Origin: CBDDKZ01 sp965230415
GTDB taxonomy: Bacteria > Bacteroidota > Bacteroidia > Cytophagales > JAAEPT01
NCBI GenBank assembly: GCA_965230415.1
Contig: CBDDKZ010000003.1
Location: forward strand, 248,001-312,000
DNA: 64,000 nt
Direction: 5' to 3'
Both the position numbers and the translations under genes were made by a program. A model generated the notes under the pieces. It saw only the letters and a program-made list of their open reading frames with translations, did no database searches and was not told where the DNA came from. Each line of letters opens with the position of its first letter. Position 1 is the first letter of the stretch. Of the stretch, positions 9,643-18,763 are shown one piece after another.

Positions 9643-12174
9643 ATGGCAGAAAATACTTACAAACAACCTGAGAAAAGTAAAAGGAAGAAGAAGAAGAAAA
9701 GTAACAAAAGCACAAAAATTTTTAGCTTTTTCAAAGACCCTCGCTTACATCTGACTTTTGGCTTATTTTTGATTGTATTCGGGCTAAGCTTGTTTATTGC
9801 CTTTACGTCCTATTTGTTCAATGGTAAGGCAGATCAAAGTGTTGTAGGAGCATGGGGTGATGAAACACTTCAGGAAGTGGCACCAGAAGTTCAAAATTGG
9901 CTTGGGGTACTTGGTGCATCAATGGCGTACCTGTTTATTTTTAGATGGTTTGGTGTGGCATCCTATTTATTTATCCCATTACTTATTCTGAGTGGAATTA
10001 AAATCTTATTTAAGCGTGAAATAAAGTATTTGAAATCCTTGTTCAAAATTAGCGTGTTTTCTTTATTTTGGTTAAGCGTACTTCTGGGGTATATGGTGTT
10101 AATTTCCAAACAAAGAATTGAATTGGAATACTTATGTGGTGGAATAGGTTATTCAATGGCTTCTTACGCAAATAGTTTGGTTGGATGGGGGACAGTGCTT
10201 GTATTAATCTTAATTCCTGTCATTTTTGTAATATACTTTTTTGACATAAAAACACTCGTCAAAGAGGGTAAATTAGCAATTGTTACTTCAAAATCAGTCA
10301 GCACTAATAACGATGATGAAAAAAACAAAACGGTAGAAGTAGATGAAGATAGTAACTTTGCCAATGAAGTAGGACAAATAAAAGGTTCGTATCACGAAGA
10401 AGAAATGGAGTCTGATCAACAGGAAGTTGAGTTGCAAGAGGACGTCATTCAAGAAAATATTGATAAAGGAGATCAACTTGAACTTGATGCAAGTGTGGAA
10501 CCAGTAGAAGAATTAACGAATAAAGATACTGAACTCGAACTGGCCATTTCTGAGCCTGAAGGAGACGAGGAAATAGCGATAGATAAAGTTGACCCGGAAC
10601 CACCATTAGAAGTTGGTGAACAGAAAGAAGAAACTCCTGTCGATGTTGATGAACTTGGCGAATATGATCCCAAACTCGACTTGCCGCACTACAAATACCC
10701 AACCTTAGAGTGTTTGAAAGACTATTCGAATTCAGATGTGAAGGTTACTCGCGAAGAACTCGAAGCCAATAAGAATAATATCGTACAAACCCTCAAAAAC
10801 TATAAAATTGGAATCTCAAGTATAAAGGCTACAATTGGGCCTACGGTCACTCTGTACGAAATTATTCCGGAAGCAGGAATTAAAATATCCAAAATTAAAA
10901 ACCTTGAAGATGATATAGCTTTGAGTTTGGCCGCTTTAGGTATTCGAATAATAGCTCCAATTCCAGGCAAAGGCACCATAGGTATTGAGGTTCCCAACAA
11001 AAACAGGGAAATGGTCGCTATGCGATCTGTAGTCGCAACAGAGAAATTTATCAATACGAAGAAAGAGCTACCGGTAGTACTTGGTAAAACTATTTCCAAC
11101 GAGGTATTTGAAATCGATTTAGCAAAAATGCCCCACTTATTGATGGCGGGGGCAACAGGACAGGGGAAATCTGTTGGTATCAATGTGATATTATCGTCTC
11201 TACTATTTAAGAAACATCCCTCTCAATTGAAGTTTGTATTGGTCGATCCCAAAAAGGTGGAATTATCTATTTATTCCAAGATAGAAAGACATTTTTTAGC
11301 GATGCTTCCTAATGGCGAAGAAGCCATAATTACTGATACCAGGAAAGTGATTCATACACTAAATTCTCTTTGTATCGAAATGGATCAACGATACGATTTA
11401 CTAAAAGAAGCAGGTTGTAGAAACTTAAAGGAGTATAATAAGAAGTTTGTAGAACGGAAATTAAACCCCTTAAAAGGACATCGGTTTATGCCTTATATTG
11501 TGCTGATTATTGATGAGTTGGCAGATTTAATGATGACCGCAGGAAAGGAAGTAGAAACTCCTATTGCACGCTTAGCTCAACTGGCAAGAGCAATAGGGAT
11601 ACATTTGGTAATCGCAACACAACGTCCTTCGGTAAATGTGATTACTGGTACCATTAAAGCAAATTTCCCCGCCCGATTGTCCTTTAAAGTAACCTCTAAA
11701 ATAGATTCAAGAACTATTCTGGACGCCGGTGGTGCAGAACAATTAATAGGTATGGGGGATATGCTGTTTTCGCAAGGATCAGATCTCACCCGCTTACAGT
11801 GCGCGTTTATTGATACTCCTGAAGTTGAAAATATGGTTGACTTCATTGGAGAACAACAAGGATATGATTCTGCATTTATGCTTCCTGAATATGTTGATGA
11901 AAATTTAGAAGGTCAGGCTTCGGTCGACTTATCAGATCGGGATACAATGTTTGAAGAAGCAGCTCGGACTATTGTAGCACATCAGCAAGGAAGTACCTCA
12001 TTGATACAAAGAAAACTAAAGCTCGGATACAATCGCGCAGGCAGAATAATAGACCAATTAGAAGCAGCTGGCATAGTTGGCCCCTTTGAAGGAAGTAAAG
12101 CTCGCGAAGTTTTAATCAAAGATGAATACGCTTTGGAACAATTATTGAGTGAATTAAATGGTAAAACAAGTTAA
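9643..12174 (+). CDS. ftsK: DNA translocase FtsK
   Basis: Septal DNA pump that clears chromosome dimers and coordinates segregation with division. The 843 residues have a Lys-rich cytoplasmic start, four to five membrane spans in the first 200 residues, a short and very acidic linker (about 215-350, rich in Glu and Asp), and the motor domain. Walker A GATGQGKS lies near residue 501 and Walker B VLIIDELADLMM near residue 620. The C-terminal gamma winged helix (SLIQRKLKLGYNRAGRIID) is the KOPS-reading part in characterised FtsK/SpoIIIE proteins. The linker is far shorter than in E. coli, as usual in this phylum. The next gene starts a few bases downstream, suggesting cotranscription. Confidence 0.95.
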   Translation: MAENTYKQPEKSKRKKKKKSNKSTKIFSFFKDPRLHLTFGLFLIVFGLSLFIAFTSYLFNGKADQSVVGAWGDETLQEVAPEVQNWLGVLGASMAYLFIFRWFGVASYLFIPLLILSGIKILFKREIKYLKSLFKISVFSLFWLSVLLGYMVLISKQRIELEYLCGGIGYSMASYANSLVGWGTVLVLILIPVIFVIYFFDIKTLVKEGKLAIVTSKSVSTNNDDEKNKTVEVDEDSNFANEVGQIKGSYHEEEMESDQQEVELQEDVIQENIDKGDQLELDASVEPVEELTNKDTELELAISEPEGDEEIAIDKVDPEPPLEVGEQKEETPVDVDELGEYDPKLDLPHYKYPTLECLKDYSNSDVKVTREELEANKNNIVQTLKNYKIGISSIKATIGPTVTLYEIIPEAGIKISKIKNLEDDIALSLAALGIRIIAPIPGKGTIGIEVPNKNREMVAMRSVVATEKFINTKKELPVVLGKTISNEVFEIDLAKMPHLLMAGATGQGKSVGINVILSSLLFKKHPSQLKFVLVDPKKVELSIYSKIERHFLAMLPNGEEAIITDTRKVIHTLNSLCIEMDQRYDLLKEAGCRNLKEYNKKFVERKLNPLKGHRFMPYIVLIIDELADLMMTAGKEVETPIARLAQLARAIGIHLVIATQRPSVNVITGTIKANFPARLSFKVTSKIDSRTILDAGGAEQLIGMGDMLFSQGSDLTRLQCAFIDTPEVENMVDFIGEQQGYDSAFMLPEYVDENLEGQASVDLSDRDTMFEEAARTIVAHQQGSTSLIQRKLKLGYNRAGRIIDQLEAAGIVGPFEGSKAREVLIKDEYALEQLLSELNGKTS

Positions 12175-12178
12175 TATC

Positions 12179-12853
12179 ATGAAAAATATTAGTTTAATAG
12201 TCATAATGATTTTTGTGAGCCAATGGGTTATGGCTCAAAATGCAGGAGGTAAGGATCCGAAAGCCAAAGCTATTCTGGATGAATCAAGCAAACGTTTTAA
12301 GACATTAAGTTCATTTGAAGCTACTTTTACTTTCGAAGTAAAAAGCAAAGTGCAGGAAATGAATGAAAAAAGTAAAGGGAAGATCAAATCGCAGGGGGAG
12401 AAGTATTTTGTGATCTTAGGAAATGACCTGGAGAGGTACCATAACGGACTTAAAACCTGGGTGTTATTCAAGGATATTGAAGAGGTGACCATATACGATG
12501 CAGATGATGAAGAGAGCAATATTAACTTTTCGAAAGTTATAGATATGTACAAGGAAGGTTACAAATATGTACTGGTTGGAGAAGAAAGTGTCGGTGGGAC
12601 TTTGTGCGATATTATCGATTTGGAACCCGACCTTACACCTGAACAACGAAAGACCAATCAGGTCTATAAAATCAGATTACATATAGAACGCTCCTCTAAA
12701 CGTATCAAAAGATGGAAAACTTTTGAAAAAAATGGAAACAGGTATGTTGTGAATGTCGAAACATTCAAACCAAATGTACCGGTTAAATCCTCTGATTTCA
12801 TTTTCGATACGAGTACATTTAAGGGAGAAATTATAGATTTATCCGATCACTAA
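12179..12853 (+). CDS. LolA-like outer-membrane lipoprotein carrier
   Basis: Periplasmic protein of 224 residues with a signal peptide (MKNISLIVIMIFVSQWVMA, cleavage before QN). The mature part matches the LolA-like beta-sheet family seen beside ftsK in Bacteroidota: AILDESSKRFKTLSSFEATF at the N-terminus, G-K-I-K-S-Q-G-E-K-Y-F strands, and a C-terminal SSDFIFDTSTFKGEIIDL. LolA shuttles lipoproteins from the LolCDE complex to the outer membrane. I chose ATG 12179 because it gives a clean signal peptide and follows the ftsK stop by four bases. An ATG at 12158 overlapping ftsK would add seven residues. Confidence 0.8.
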   Translation: MKNISLIVIMIFVSQWVMAQNAGGKDPKAKAILDESSKRFKTLSSFEATFTFEVKSKVQEMNEKSKGKIKSQGEKYFVILGNDLERYHNGLKTWVLFKDIEEVTIYDADDEESNINFSKVIDMYKEGYKYVLVGEESVGGTLCDIIDLEPDLTPEQRKTNQVYKIRLHIERSSKRIKRWKTFEKNGNRYVVNVETFKPNVPVKSSDFIFDTSTFKGEIIDLSDH

Positions 12854-12872
12854 TTTTGTAAGCAAGGTAAAC

Positions 12873-13688
12873 ATGAATAGAAATCAATTATTTGAACAAA
12901 TCAGAAAAAAGGGTTCGTATTTGAGTGTTGGCTTGGATCCGGACATTAGCAAGATGCCAGCGCACTTCAGAAAGGCAGAAGACCCTCTTTTTGAATTTAA
13001 CAAGGCAATAATTGACGCCACTTCAGATTACTGTGTTTCATATAAACTGAACGCAGCATTTTATGAAGCTTATGGTTATAAAGGATGGCGTGCCATGGAA
13101 AAAACCCTGCAATACATCCCGGATGATATATTCGCTATTGCAGATGCAAAGAGAGGTGATATCGGGAATACCGCGACACAGTATGCACGGGCTTTTTTTG
13201 AAACACTCGACTTCGATGCGGTGACAATAGCTCCGTACATGGGCGAGGACTCCATAACACCTTTTTTAGAATTTCAGGGTAAATGGGGGATTATTTTAGC
13301 ATTAACTTCAAACTCAGGAAGCGTCGATTTTCAAACATTACAGCTAACTTCCAGAAAGTATGTATATCAAGAAGTCATCGAGAAAGTACGCAAATGGGGC
13401 ACCGAAGAAAATATAATGTTTGTTATAGGTGCTACTCAGTCTAGCATGATGGAAGTTATACGTGAACAAATTCCGGAACACTTTTTGCTCGTACCTGGTC
13501 TGGGTGCTCAGGGTGGGGACCTTCGTAGTGTGTCAAAATATGGACTCAACCGGTACGGCGGTTTATTGGTGAATTCATCACGTGGTATTATTTATGCTTC
13601 CAGCGAGAGTGATTTCGCCGAAAGGGCAAGACAAGAAGCACAAAAATTACAAGAGTCAATGAGCCAATGCCTGGATGAGTTCCTGTAA
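12873..13688 (+). CDS. pyrF: Orotidine 5'-phosphate decarboxylase
   Basis: Last step of UMP synthesis. The 271-residue length and the signature FAIADAKRGDIGNTA place it in the longer (type 2, mycobacterial-like) PyrF subgroup. The Lys and Asp of DAKRGD are the expected catalytic residues. Other matches are SVGLDPDISKMP at the substrate-binding N-terminus, VTIAPYMGEDS, and the phosphate-gripping end LLVPGLGAQGGD and LVNSSRGIIYAS. It lies 19 bases after the LolA-like gene and 11 before a DUF2851 gene, in the same run as pyrD, so two pyrimidine genes share this cluster. Confidence 0.95.
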   Translation: MNRNQLFEQIRKKGSYLSVGLDPDISKMPAHFRKAEDPLFEFNKAIIDATSDYCVSYKLNAAFYEAYGYKGWRAMEKTLQYIPDDIFAIADAKRGDIGNTATQYARAFFETLDFDAVTIAPYMGEDSITPFLEFQGKWGIILALTSNSGSVDFQTLQLTSRKYVYQEVIEKVRKWGTEENIMFVIGATQSSMMEVIREQIPEHFLLVPGLGAQGGDLRSVSKYGLNRYGGLLVNSSRGIIYASSESDFAERARQEAQKLQESMSQCLDEFL

Positions 13689-13699
13689 TTAGGAATTTA

Positions 13700-14968
13700 A
13701 TGTCAGAAGAATATATTCATTTTTTGTGGAAATTCTTAGCGTTTGATCAAAGCAATTTGCAAACAGTTAAGGGTGAGAAATTGTCGATCTTTAAAATAGG
13801 GGAGCATAACCATGATGCAGGCCCCGATTTTCTCAATGCTAAGGTAAAAATAGATAACTTGATATGGGTAGGCAATATAGAGATTCACAAGCAGTCCTCA
13901 GAGTGGTACTCCCATAAACATCACCTGAATCCAGGGTATAACGTTATTTTACATGTAGTTTGGAAATATGATCGCCCTGTATATACCTCCGCTGGTGACG
14001 AATTACCGACTTTGGAAATAGGAGGACGTGCCGAGCGATTTCTTAAAAAGTTCAACAGTTTCCATGCCCTAGATAGGGAGATTCCTTGTGCTCCTTATAT
14101 GTCCAAAATAGATCGTATTTACAAAGTTGGAATGATCGAAAGATGTGTTATCGATCGTATGGACATGAAAGCTCAATTATTTAATGAGTTATTACTAAAC
14201 AATAACAACGACTGGCGACAGACTTTTTTTGAAATAGTATCAATCGCTATGGGAGGCCATTTGAACAAAGACCCCATGTTAAGGTTGGCGAAAACCGTAA
14301 CCATCAAAAATCTGCTAAAACACCGTAATAGCTTAATGCAGCTTGAGGCGCTATTATTTGGAGCGGCGGGAATGCTTAAGCACGTCATCAATGATAATTA
14401 CATGCAGGAGTTGAAGCGTGAATTTGAACTGCTGGCATTTAAATATGGATTGGATAATAGTTCAATTGAACTATACGAATGGAAATATGCACGCGTGAGG
14501 CCGGCCAATTTCCCTACAATAAAAATTGCACAACTAGCTGCTTTGGTATATAAGAATGGAGATATGCTGAGTTTGATGCCGCAGGATTTAAATCTTATAT
14601 TGAATAACTTGTTGTGTGAAACAAGCGAATATTGGCACCGTCACTATCGGTTTGGTTCACATGTGAATAGCGCTGTTAAAAGAATGGGCAAAGCTTCGGT
14701 GAATACATTGCTTATAAATTCTTTTGCACCTTTTTTGTATTTTAAGTATTTAAAAACGGATGAAGCACGCTATTTAGATTTGCTATATAAGCTGTTAAAC
14801 TTGTTGCCTTTTGAATCTAATAGAGATACAAGAGAACTGGAAAGCTTACAATTTGAGAACAAGTCTGCTTGGGATTCTCAGGGCTTAAAACAACTGAAAA
14901 CACATTTTTGCGACGAAAATAAATGTTTGCACTGTAATATAGGTGTGCATATATTGAGAGGGAAATAA
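13700..14968 (+). CDS. DUF2851 family protein
   Basis: A soluble protein of 422 residues with no signal peptide. It shows the hallmarks of DUF2851, common in Bacteroidota: MSEEYIHFLWKF at the start, GEHNHDAGPDFLNAKVKI, WVGNIEIHKQSSEWYSHKHH, a conserved helical centre, and a Cys pair near the end (CLHCNIG). The Asp/Glu/His residues around GPDFLNA and NIEIH resemble a nuclease-like metal site, but that is my inference and the function is not established. Eleven bases after pyrF, so probably cotranscribed. Confidence 0.85.
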   Translation: MSEEYIHFLWKFLAFDQSNLQTVKGEKLSIFKIGEHNHDAGPDFLNAKVKIDNLIWVGNIEIHKQSSEWYSHKHHLNPGYNVILHVVWKYDRPVYTSAGDELPTLEIGGRAERFLKKFNSFHALDREIPCAPYMSKIDRIYKVGMIERCVIDRMDMKAQLFNELLLNNNNDWRQTFFEIVSIAMGGHLNKDPMLRLAKTVTIKNLLKHRNSLMQLEALLFGAAGMLKHVINDNYMQELKREFELLAFKYGLDNSSIELYEWKYARVRPANFPTIKIAQLAALVYKNGDMLSLMPQDLNLILNNLLCETSEYWHRHYRFGSHVNSAVKRMGKASVNTLLINSFAPFLYFKYLKTDEARYLDLLYKLLNLLPFESNRDTRELESLQFENKSAWDSQGLKQLKTHFCDENKCLHCNIGVHILRGK

Positions 14969-14982
14969 AATTAACAGACTAT

Positions 14983-16215
14983 TTGGTGTTAACATTGATC
15001 CATACCACTATTCTCTTAACCCTTCTTTATATAGGGGCAGTTTTTATTAGAGACAGTTGTTTTAAGAAGTATTATTATATAGGTGCTCTTTTTAAATTGG
15101 TAGCTACTATTGCCCTGGGATTGCTTTATTCGCATTACTACCAGGCAGGCGATACACTGTCCTTTCATCAGGATCTGATAACAATGCAGAAAGGCGGGAC
15201 CGCACTTAATTATGCTTATGAGCCCAGGACCATGTTTTTTTTGAAATTAGTGTCCCCTCTGTCCGCCTTTGCTAATAACGATTATTGGATAATTAGTTTT
15301 TATATGAGCATAATATGCTATTTCTCCACCTGGTTTCTGGTACTCCAATTAAACTGTATAATACCAAATGCTCAAAAATTGTTGTTGTTAGCTTTTGTGT
15401 TTTTACCTTCATTATTGTTTTGGGGAGCCGGTTTATTGAAAGAAAGTTTGAGCACGACACTCATATTTCTAATCGTAGCTATGCTTATTCAGCTTAGAAA
15501 AAGTATCAGATTCAAAATGCCCTTATTAATAAGTATTGTTGGTTTAATTTGGGTATTATTTAAGTTCAAATATTATTTCGCTATATCAGTTGGTGCTATT
15601 TCTCTGTCGTATTATTTAAGTTATTTAATAAGTTCGAAGTATAAATTGAGGTTTAAGTATGAGTTGTTATGTTTTCTGTTGTTTCTTATAATAACTGTCT
15701 TTATTGGTAGTCTTACACATTACAATTTACAGCTACACCATATATCAGGTGTTGTAAGAAACAATCTAGTCATGTTCTTAACTAAGTCAACACCTGATAA
15801 GGTTATTAATTTTTATTACCTCGATGCAGGTTTTCTTTTTTGGCTAGTAAATATACCTGTAGCTCTGATTCATGGCTTATTCGCCCCGTTCCCCTGGCAA
15901 GTCAAGAACGGTTTAATGATTCTTCAGTCTGTTGAGTGTCAGTTTTTATTGTTTTTAATGATGCGTGGCATGTACATGTTCAAAAAATCATTGAGATATA
16001 GCTTAAACCTAGAAGTGATTGCCTTAATTACCTATGTGCTGATACTGGCAATATTATTACCCCTGGCAGCGCCAAATTATGGAAGTCTGTCGCGTTATAA
16101 AATAGCATATAGTCCGTTTTTTGTGCTATTAGTATTGTTGTTGAACAATGATTTGATTGGGCGCCTATCTTTGAAAAAGTACTTTTATAATAGTAAAACG
16201 CTAAAAACGACTTAG
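14983..16215 (+). CDS. Polytopic membrane protein of unknown function
   Basis: 410 residues with about ten hydrophobic membrane segments (for example HTTILLTLLYIGAVFI at the N-terminus and FFVLLVLLLNNDLIG at the C-terminus) and short, often basic loops. There is no GT-C acidic pair that I can place confidently. A polysaccharide or lipid-related role is possible but only a guess. The start is TTG at 14983, fourteen bases after the DUF2851 stop. No ATG lies close by. Its last 15 bases overlap the convergent DUF2817 gene. Confidence 0.6.
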   Translation: MVLTLIHTTILLTLLYIGAVFIRDSCFKKYYYIGALFKLVATIALGLLYSHYYQAGDTLSFHQDLITMQKGGTALNYAYEPRTMFFLKLVSPLSAFANNDYWIISFYMSIICYFSTWFLVLQLNCIIPNAQKLLLLAFVFLPSLLFWGAGLLKESLSTTLIFLIVAMLIQLRKSIRFKMPLLISIVGLIWVLFKFKYYFAISVGAISLSYYLSYLISSKYKLRFKYELLCFLLFLIITVFIGSLTHYNLQLHHISGVVRNNLVMFLTKSTPDKVINFYYLDAGFLFWLVNIPVALIHGLFAPFPWQVKNGLMILQSVECQFLLFLMMRGMYMFKKSLRYSLNLEVIALITYVLILAILLPLAAPNYGSLSRYKIAYSPFFVLLVLLLNNDLIGRLSLKKYFYNSKTLKTT

Positions 16216-17253
16216 GAATTTTAAATACTGTTCAAAGTAGTTCTTTCCATTTTCAATAACGTGTTTTCGCCAAACAAGGTCGCTCGGGCAGAAGGTTTCA
16301 ATAAGTTGCTTTTGCGCTTGCATGTATTGTTTGCTTTTTGGCATATAATGATGGTAAAAATTTTCCTTTCTCAACGCTTTGAGTACTTGGATAGGTGGTT
16401 TGGTTCCAAATTCTTGCGTAAGCATTGAAAAATGAATGGAATTACCAAAGATTTTTTTTAGGTATTCGATGTACCCCCCTTTAATTTCAAAAGATTGTTT
16501 ATGTCCCTTTTGTACATGTACAATACGGGCATCCAGTTCACTTTGTAATAGCTTGTGCATATCTACTGAAAATAGCCCTTCAAGAAAAAGTGTGTTGGTA
16601 TTAAATTTGCCCAGCCCTGTGTGCACATCTAAACCCATGCATACTTTTATGTGAGGAAAGTGATGTCTGATTTTAGCCATTAATAGCTTACTTCCCTCTG
16701 CTAATTGCTGCCCTCCATAAAATAGGCCTTTAGCATTATGGAATTGGCCCTGTGCAATAATTTGTTGTAATGTGCTAAACCCATAGAGTGATAAATTTTT
16801 GATAGCAGGGAGCCAGAACGTTTTGACCTTTGACTCATTTTTTGGGTTTAAAAATGAATCGATTTTAGGATATAAGGGATGAGGTTTTACATTTGGAGTC
16901 TCATCATGGAAATTTCTGTTTAAATCTATATTGTCTTCGTTCCATCTACGGTTATAGCACATGCCATATGGATTAACTACATGAACGAAAAGAATGCAAA
17001 TGTTTTCCAGGTTGAAATTAGGTTGATTTAACAGCGCAAGTTGTATTGCAGATCCAGGGTAGCCCTCGACACCATGAATTCCTGATGTGTGTATAAATAA
17101 CTTTTTAGCTGAAAGATTTCCTATGAAGCCGAGATCTATGCTCATGTCTTCCACTCCCGTGGGGATCGATTCATGCTTACCTCCAATTGTATTAACAGCT
17201 TCAATAAAACGCTGTCTGGCCTCGTAGTAACTCCAGGAAAAATAATGTGTCAT
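16201..17253 (-). CDS. DUF2817 family M14-like zinc carboxypeptidase
   Basis: 350 residues without signal peptide. The zinc-binding signature of the M14/DUF2817 superfamily is clear: SGIHGVEGYPGSA (His60, Glu63), YNRRWNEDNIDLNRNF with the substrate-binding Arg and Asn residues, and GLDVHTGLG supplying the third metal ligand. A C-terminal TQEFGT segment probably carries the catalytic glutamate. The substrate is unknown and likely peptide-like and intracellular. The gene runs three bases behind an alpha/beta hydrolase in the same direction, so the two are probably one operon. Its 3' end overlaps the convergent membrane-protein gene by 15 bp. Confidence 0.8.
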   Translation of the reverse strand: MTHYFSWSYYEARQRFIEAVNTIGGKHESIPTGVEDMSIDLGFIGNLSAKKLFIHTSGIHGVEGYPGSAIQLALLNQPNFNLENICILFVHVVNPYGMCYNRRWNEDNIDLNRNFHDETPNVKPHPLYPKIDSFLNPKNESKVKTFWLPAIKNLSLYGFSTLQQIIAQGQFHNAKGLFYGGQQLAEGSKLLMAKIRHHFPHIKVCMGLDVHTGLGKFNTNTLFLEGLFSVDMHKLLQSELDARIVHVQKGHKQSFEIKGGYIEYLKKIFGNSIHFSMLTQEFGTKPPIQVLKALRKENFYHHYMPKSKQYMQAQKQLIETFCPSDLVWRKHVIENGKNYFEQYLKFLSRF

Positions 17254-17255
17254 AG

Positions 17256-18002
17256 TTACTTTTTTAATAGAAGTTGGGTCTCTGCTTTAATGAGTCTCCA
17301 CTCTTCTTCTGTTCTGAAATTATACTCATAGATCAGGTGCTTCTTGAACAGGTTATTCAAGAATGAGTTTTTAAACTTGATTAAGTTCCAATTGTCAAGT
17401 TTGTATTCCTGAACGAAAGCGACCGTTTTATTATAATCTACCAACTCATCGTTTTCATCTATAATGAGGAGGGTAGGTATATTCAGTTTTTCGGGCTCTA
17501 ATTGTGAATCGAACTTTTCGATTAATTCGAATAAGGCATTATAAGCTGCTATGGGAATGGCGTGAAGTGACCTGTTTGCCTTAGGTGTAAATGAGGGAAT
17601 AGGTAGTCGCGGGTACTTTTTTAAAAATTTGACATTAGTGGTCCATCGTTTTACTCTCAAAGCAGGAGCAAATAAGACCATTTTTTTTATAGGAGAGTGA
17701 TGATTTTTTCTTTTTAATAAATAAAGACAGGCGAGTAAACCTCCCAGCGAGAATGCTATTACAAGAATTTTTTTATCGGCGAGCAGGTCTAGTGTGTTTG
17801 AGAATGCATTTTCCCATAAGCATGAGTTAACTGTTTTCATGTTTTCGGAACGGACCTTAAAAGTGTGTTCCATATTATGACCGCTTAAGTTTATATTTGT
17901 TTGAGGCAAATGAGTCAAATGCAGGTTTTTTACCAAATCAAGCATTTTATCCGGATTAGAATTGAGCCCGTGTACAGATACAATATGATCGATGTCAGTC
18001 AT
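17256..18002 (-). CDS. Alpha/beta-hydrolase (esterase/lipase-like)
   Basis: 248 residues with an alpha/beta-hydrolase layout. There is an N-terminal oxyanion segment (IVSVHGLNSNP), a nucleophile elbow AFSLGGL (Ser85, with Ala in place of the first Gly of G-x-S-x-G), an acid in IIDENDELVD (Asp182 or Asp185), and His222 in KKHLIYEYN. No signal peptide. The arrangement resembles carboxylesterases and monoglyceride lipases, but the substrate cannot be read from sequence. It precedes the DUF2817 peptidase by three bases, suggesting a two-gene unit. Confidence 0.7.
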   Translation of the reverse strand: MTDIDHIVSVHGLNSNPDKMLDLVKNLHLTHLPQTNINLSGHNMEHTFKVRSENMKTVNSCLWENAFSNTLDLLADKKILVIAFSLGGLLACLYLLKRKNHHSPIKKMVLFAPALRVKRWTTNVKFLKKYPRLPIPSFTPKANRSLHAIPIAAYNALFELIEKFDSQLEPEKLNIPTLLIIDENDELVDYNKTVAFVQEYKLDNWNLIKFKNSFLNNLFKKHLIYEYNFRTEEEWRLIKAETQLLLKK

Positions 18003-18068
18003 CTTGAAGGAAAAATAATTTATATTTAGAGAAATATAATAAGAATTTTTGAGCCAAACGAAGTCTAA

Positions 18069-18623
18069 ATGAGCAAGGAAGGGAGAATATCAGTTTTATC
18101 ATCTATTCTGTTGTTTCTGATTTTATTGATAGCCTTTTTCGATTATGAGGTATTCACTCCTTTTATGCCTCGTTTATGGTATAAATTATTGCATTTATTG
18201 GGTGTCTTTGTGTTTTTTGGGAATGTTGCGATCGGGCCGTTTTGGGTATGGTATGCTCATAAAACAAAAAAAACCGCTCATGTGAATTTCGCTTTTGACA
18301 TGCTTATCAAGACAGATCTTCTTGTAACGGTACCAGCTATGATCCTTATTGTGCTTAACGGTGTTTATCTCGCGTTCTATTATGGAGGGATACAACAATG
18401 CAATTGGTTACGTCATACATTGTACGATATGATTAGCTTATGGATATTGGTTATTCCTATAATTCGTTACCAGGATAAACTACTTGTTCTGGTGAAGAAC
18501 GGAGAGTTGGACACTGTTTTATACAAAAAGTATTATCGGAGATGGATGATTTATGGCGGGATAAGTTGCCTTCCTGTTGCTCATATTGTTTATTTAATGG
18601 TTTTCAAAAGGGGACTGTTTTAA
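18069..18623 (+). CDS. DUF2269-like integral membrane protein
   Basis: 184 residues, four to five membrane spans. The conserved YKLLHLLGVFVFFGNVAIG helix with a His and a Gly-Asn pair, and the RRWMIYGG segment before the last helix, match the DUF2269 family. In that family conserved His residues in helices suggest a redox or haem-related role, which is unproven. The gene is divergent from the hydrolase (66-bp gap). Confidence 0.6.
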   Translation: MSKEGRISVLSSILLFLILLIAFFDYEVFTPFMPRLWYKLLHLLGVFVFFGNVAIGPFWVWYAHKTKKTAHVNFAFDMLIKTDLLVTVPAMILIVLNGVYLAFYYGGIQQCNWLRHTLYDMISLWILVIPIIRYQDKLLVLVKNGELDTVLYKKYYRRWMIYGGISCLPVAHIVYLMVFKRGLF

Positions 18624-18738
18624 ATAAGTACTTGCGCAGGGCCCGTTCTTTAATTTTTAGGCAAAAATGAGTATATTCGATTTGTCCATAAAAGTACCTT
18701 ACCCAATACCCTCAAGATGTTTCTTTTTATGCGCACAT

Positions 18739-18746
18739 TATTTTTG
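18739..18746 (+). promoter_or_regulatory. -7 promoter element for the first GH26-like gene
   Basis: TATTTTTG fits TAnnTTTG and ends 17 bases before the start codon of the glycosidase gene. No well-placed TTTG -33 element was seen. Confidence 0.35.
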
Positions 18747-18763
18747 GTTTTTAATTAACAAAA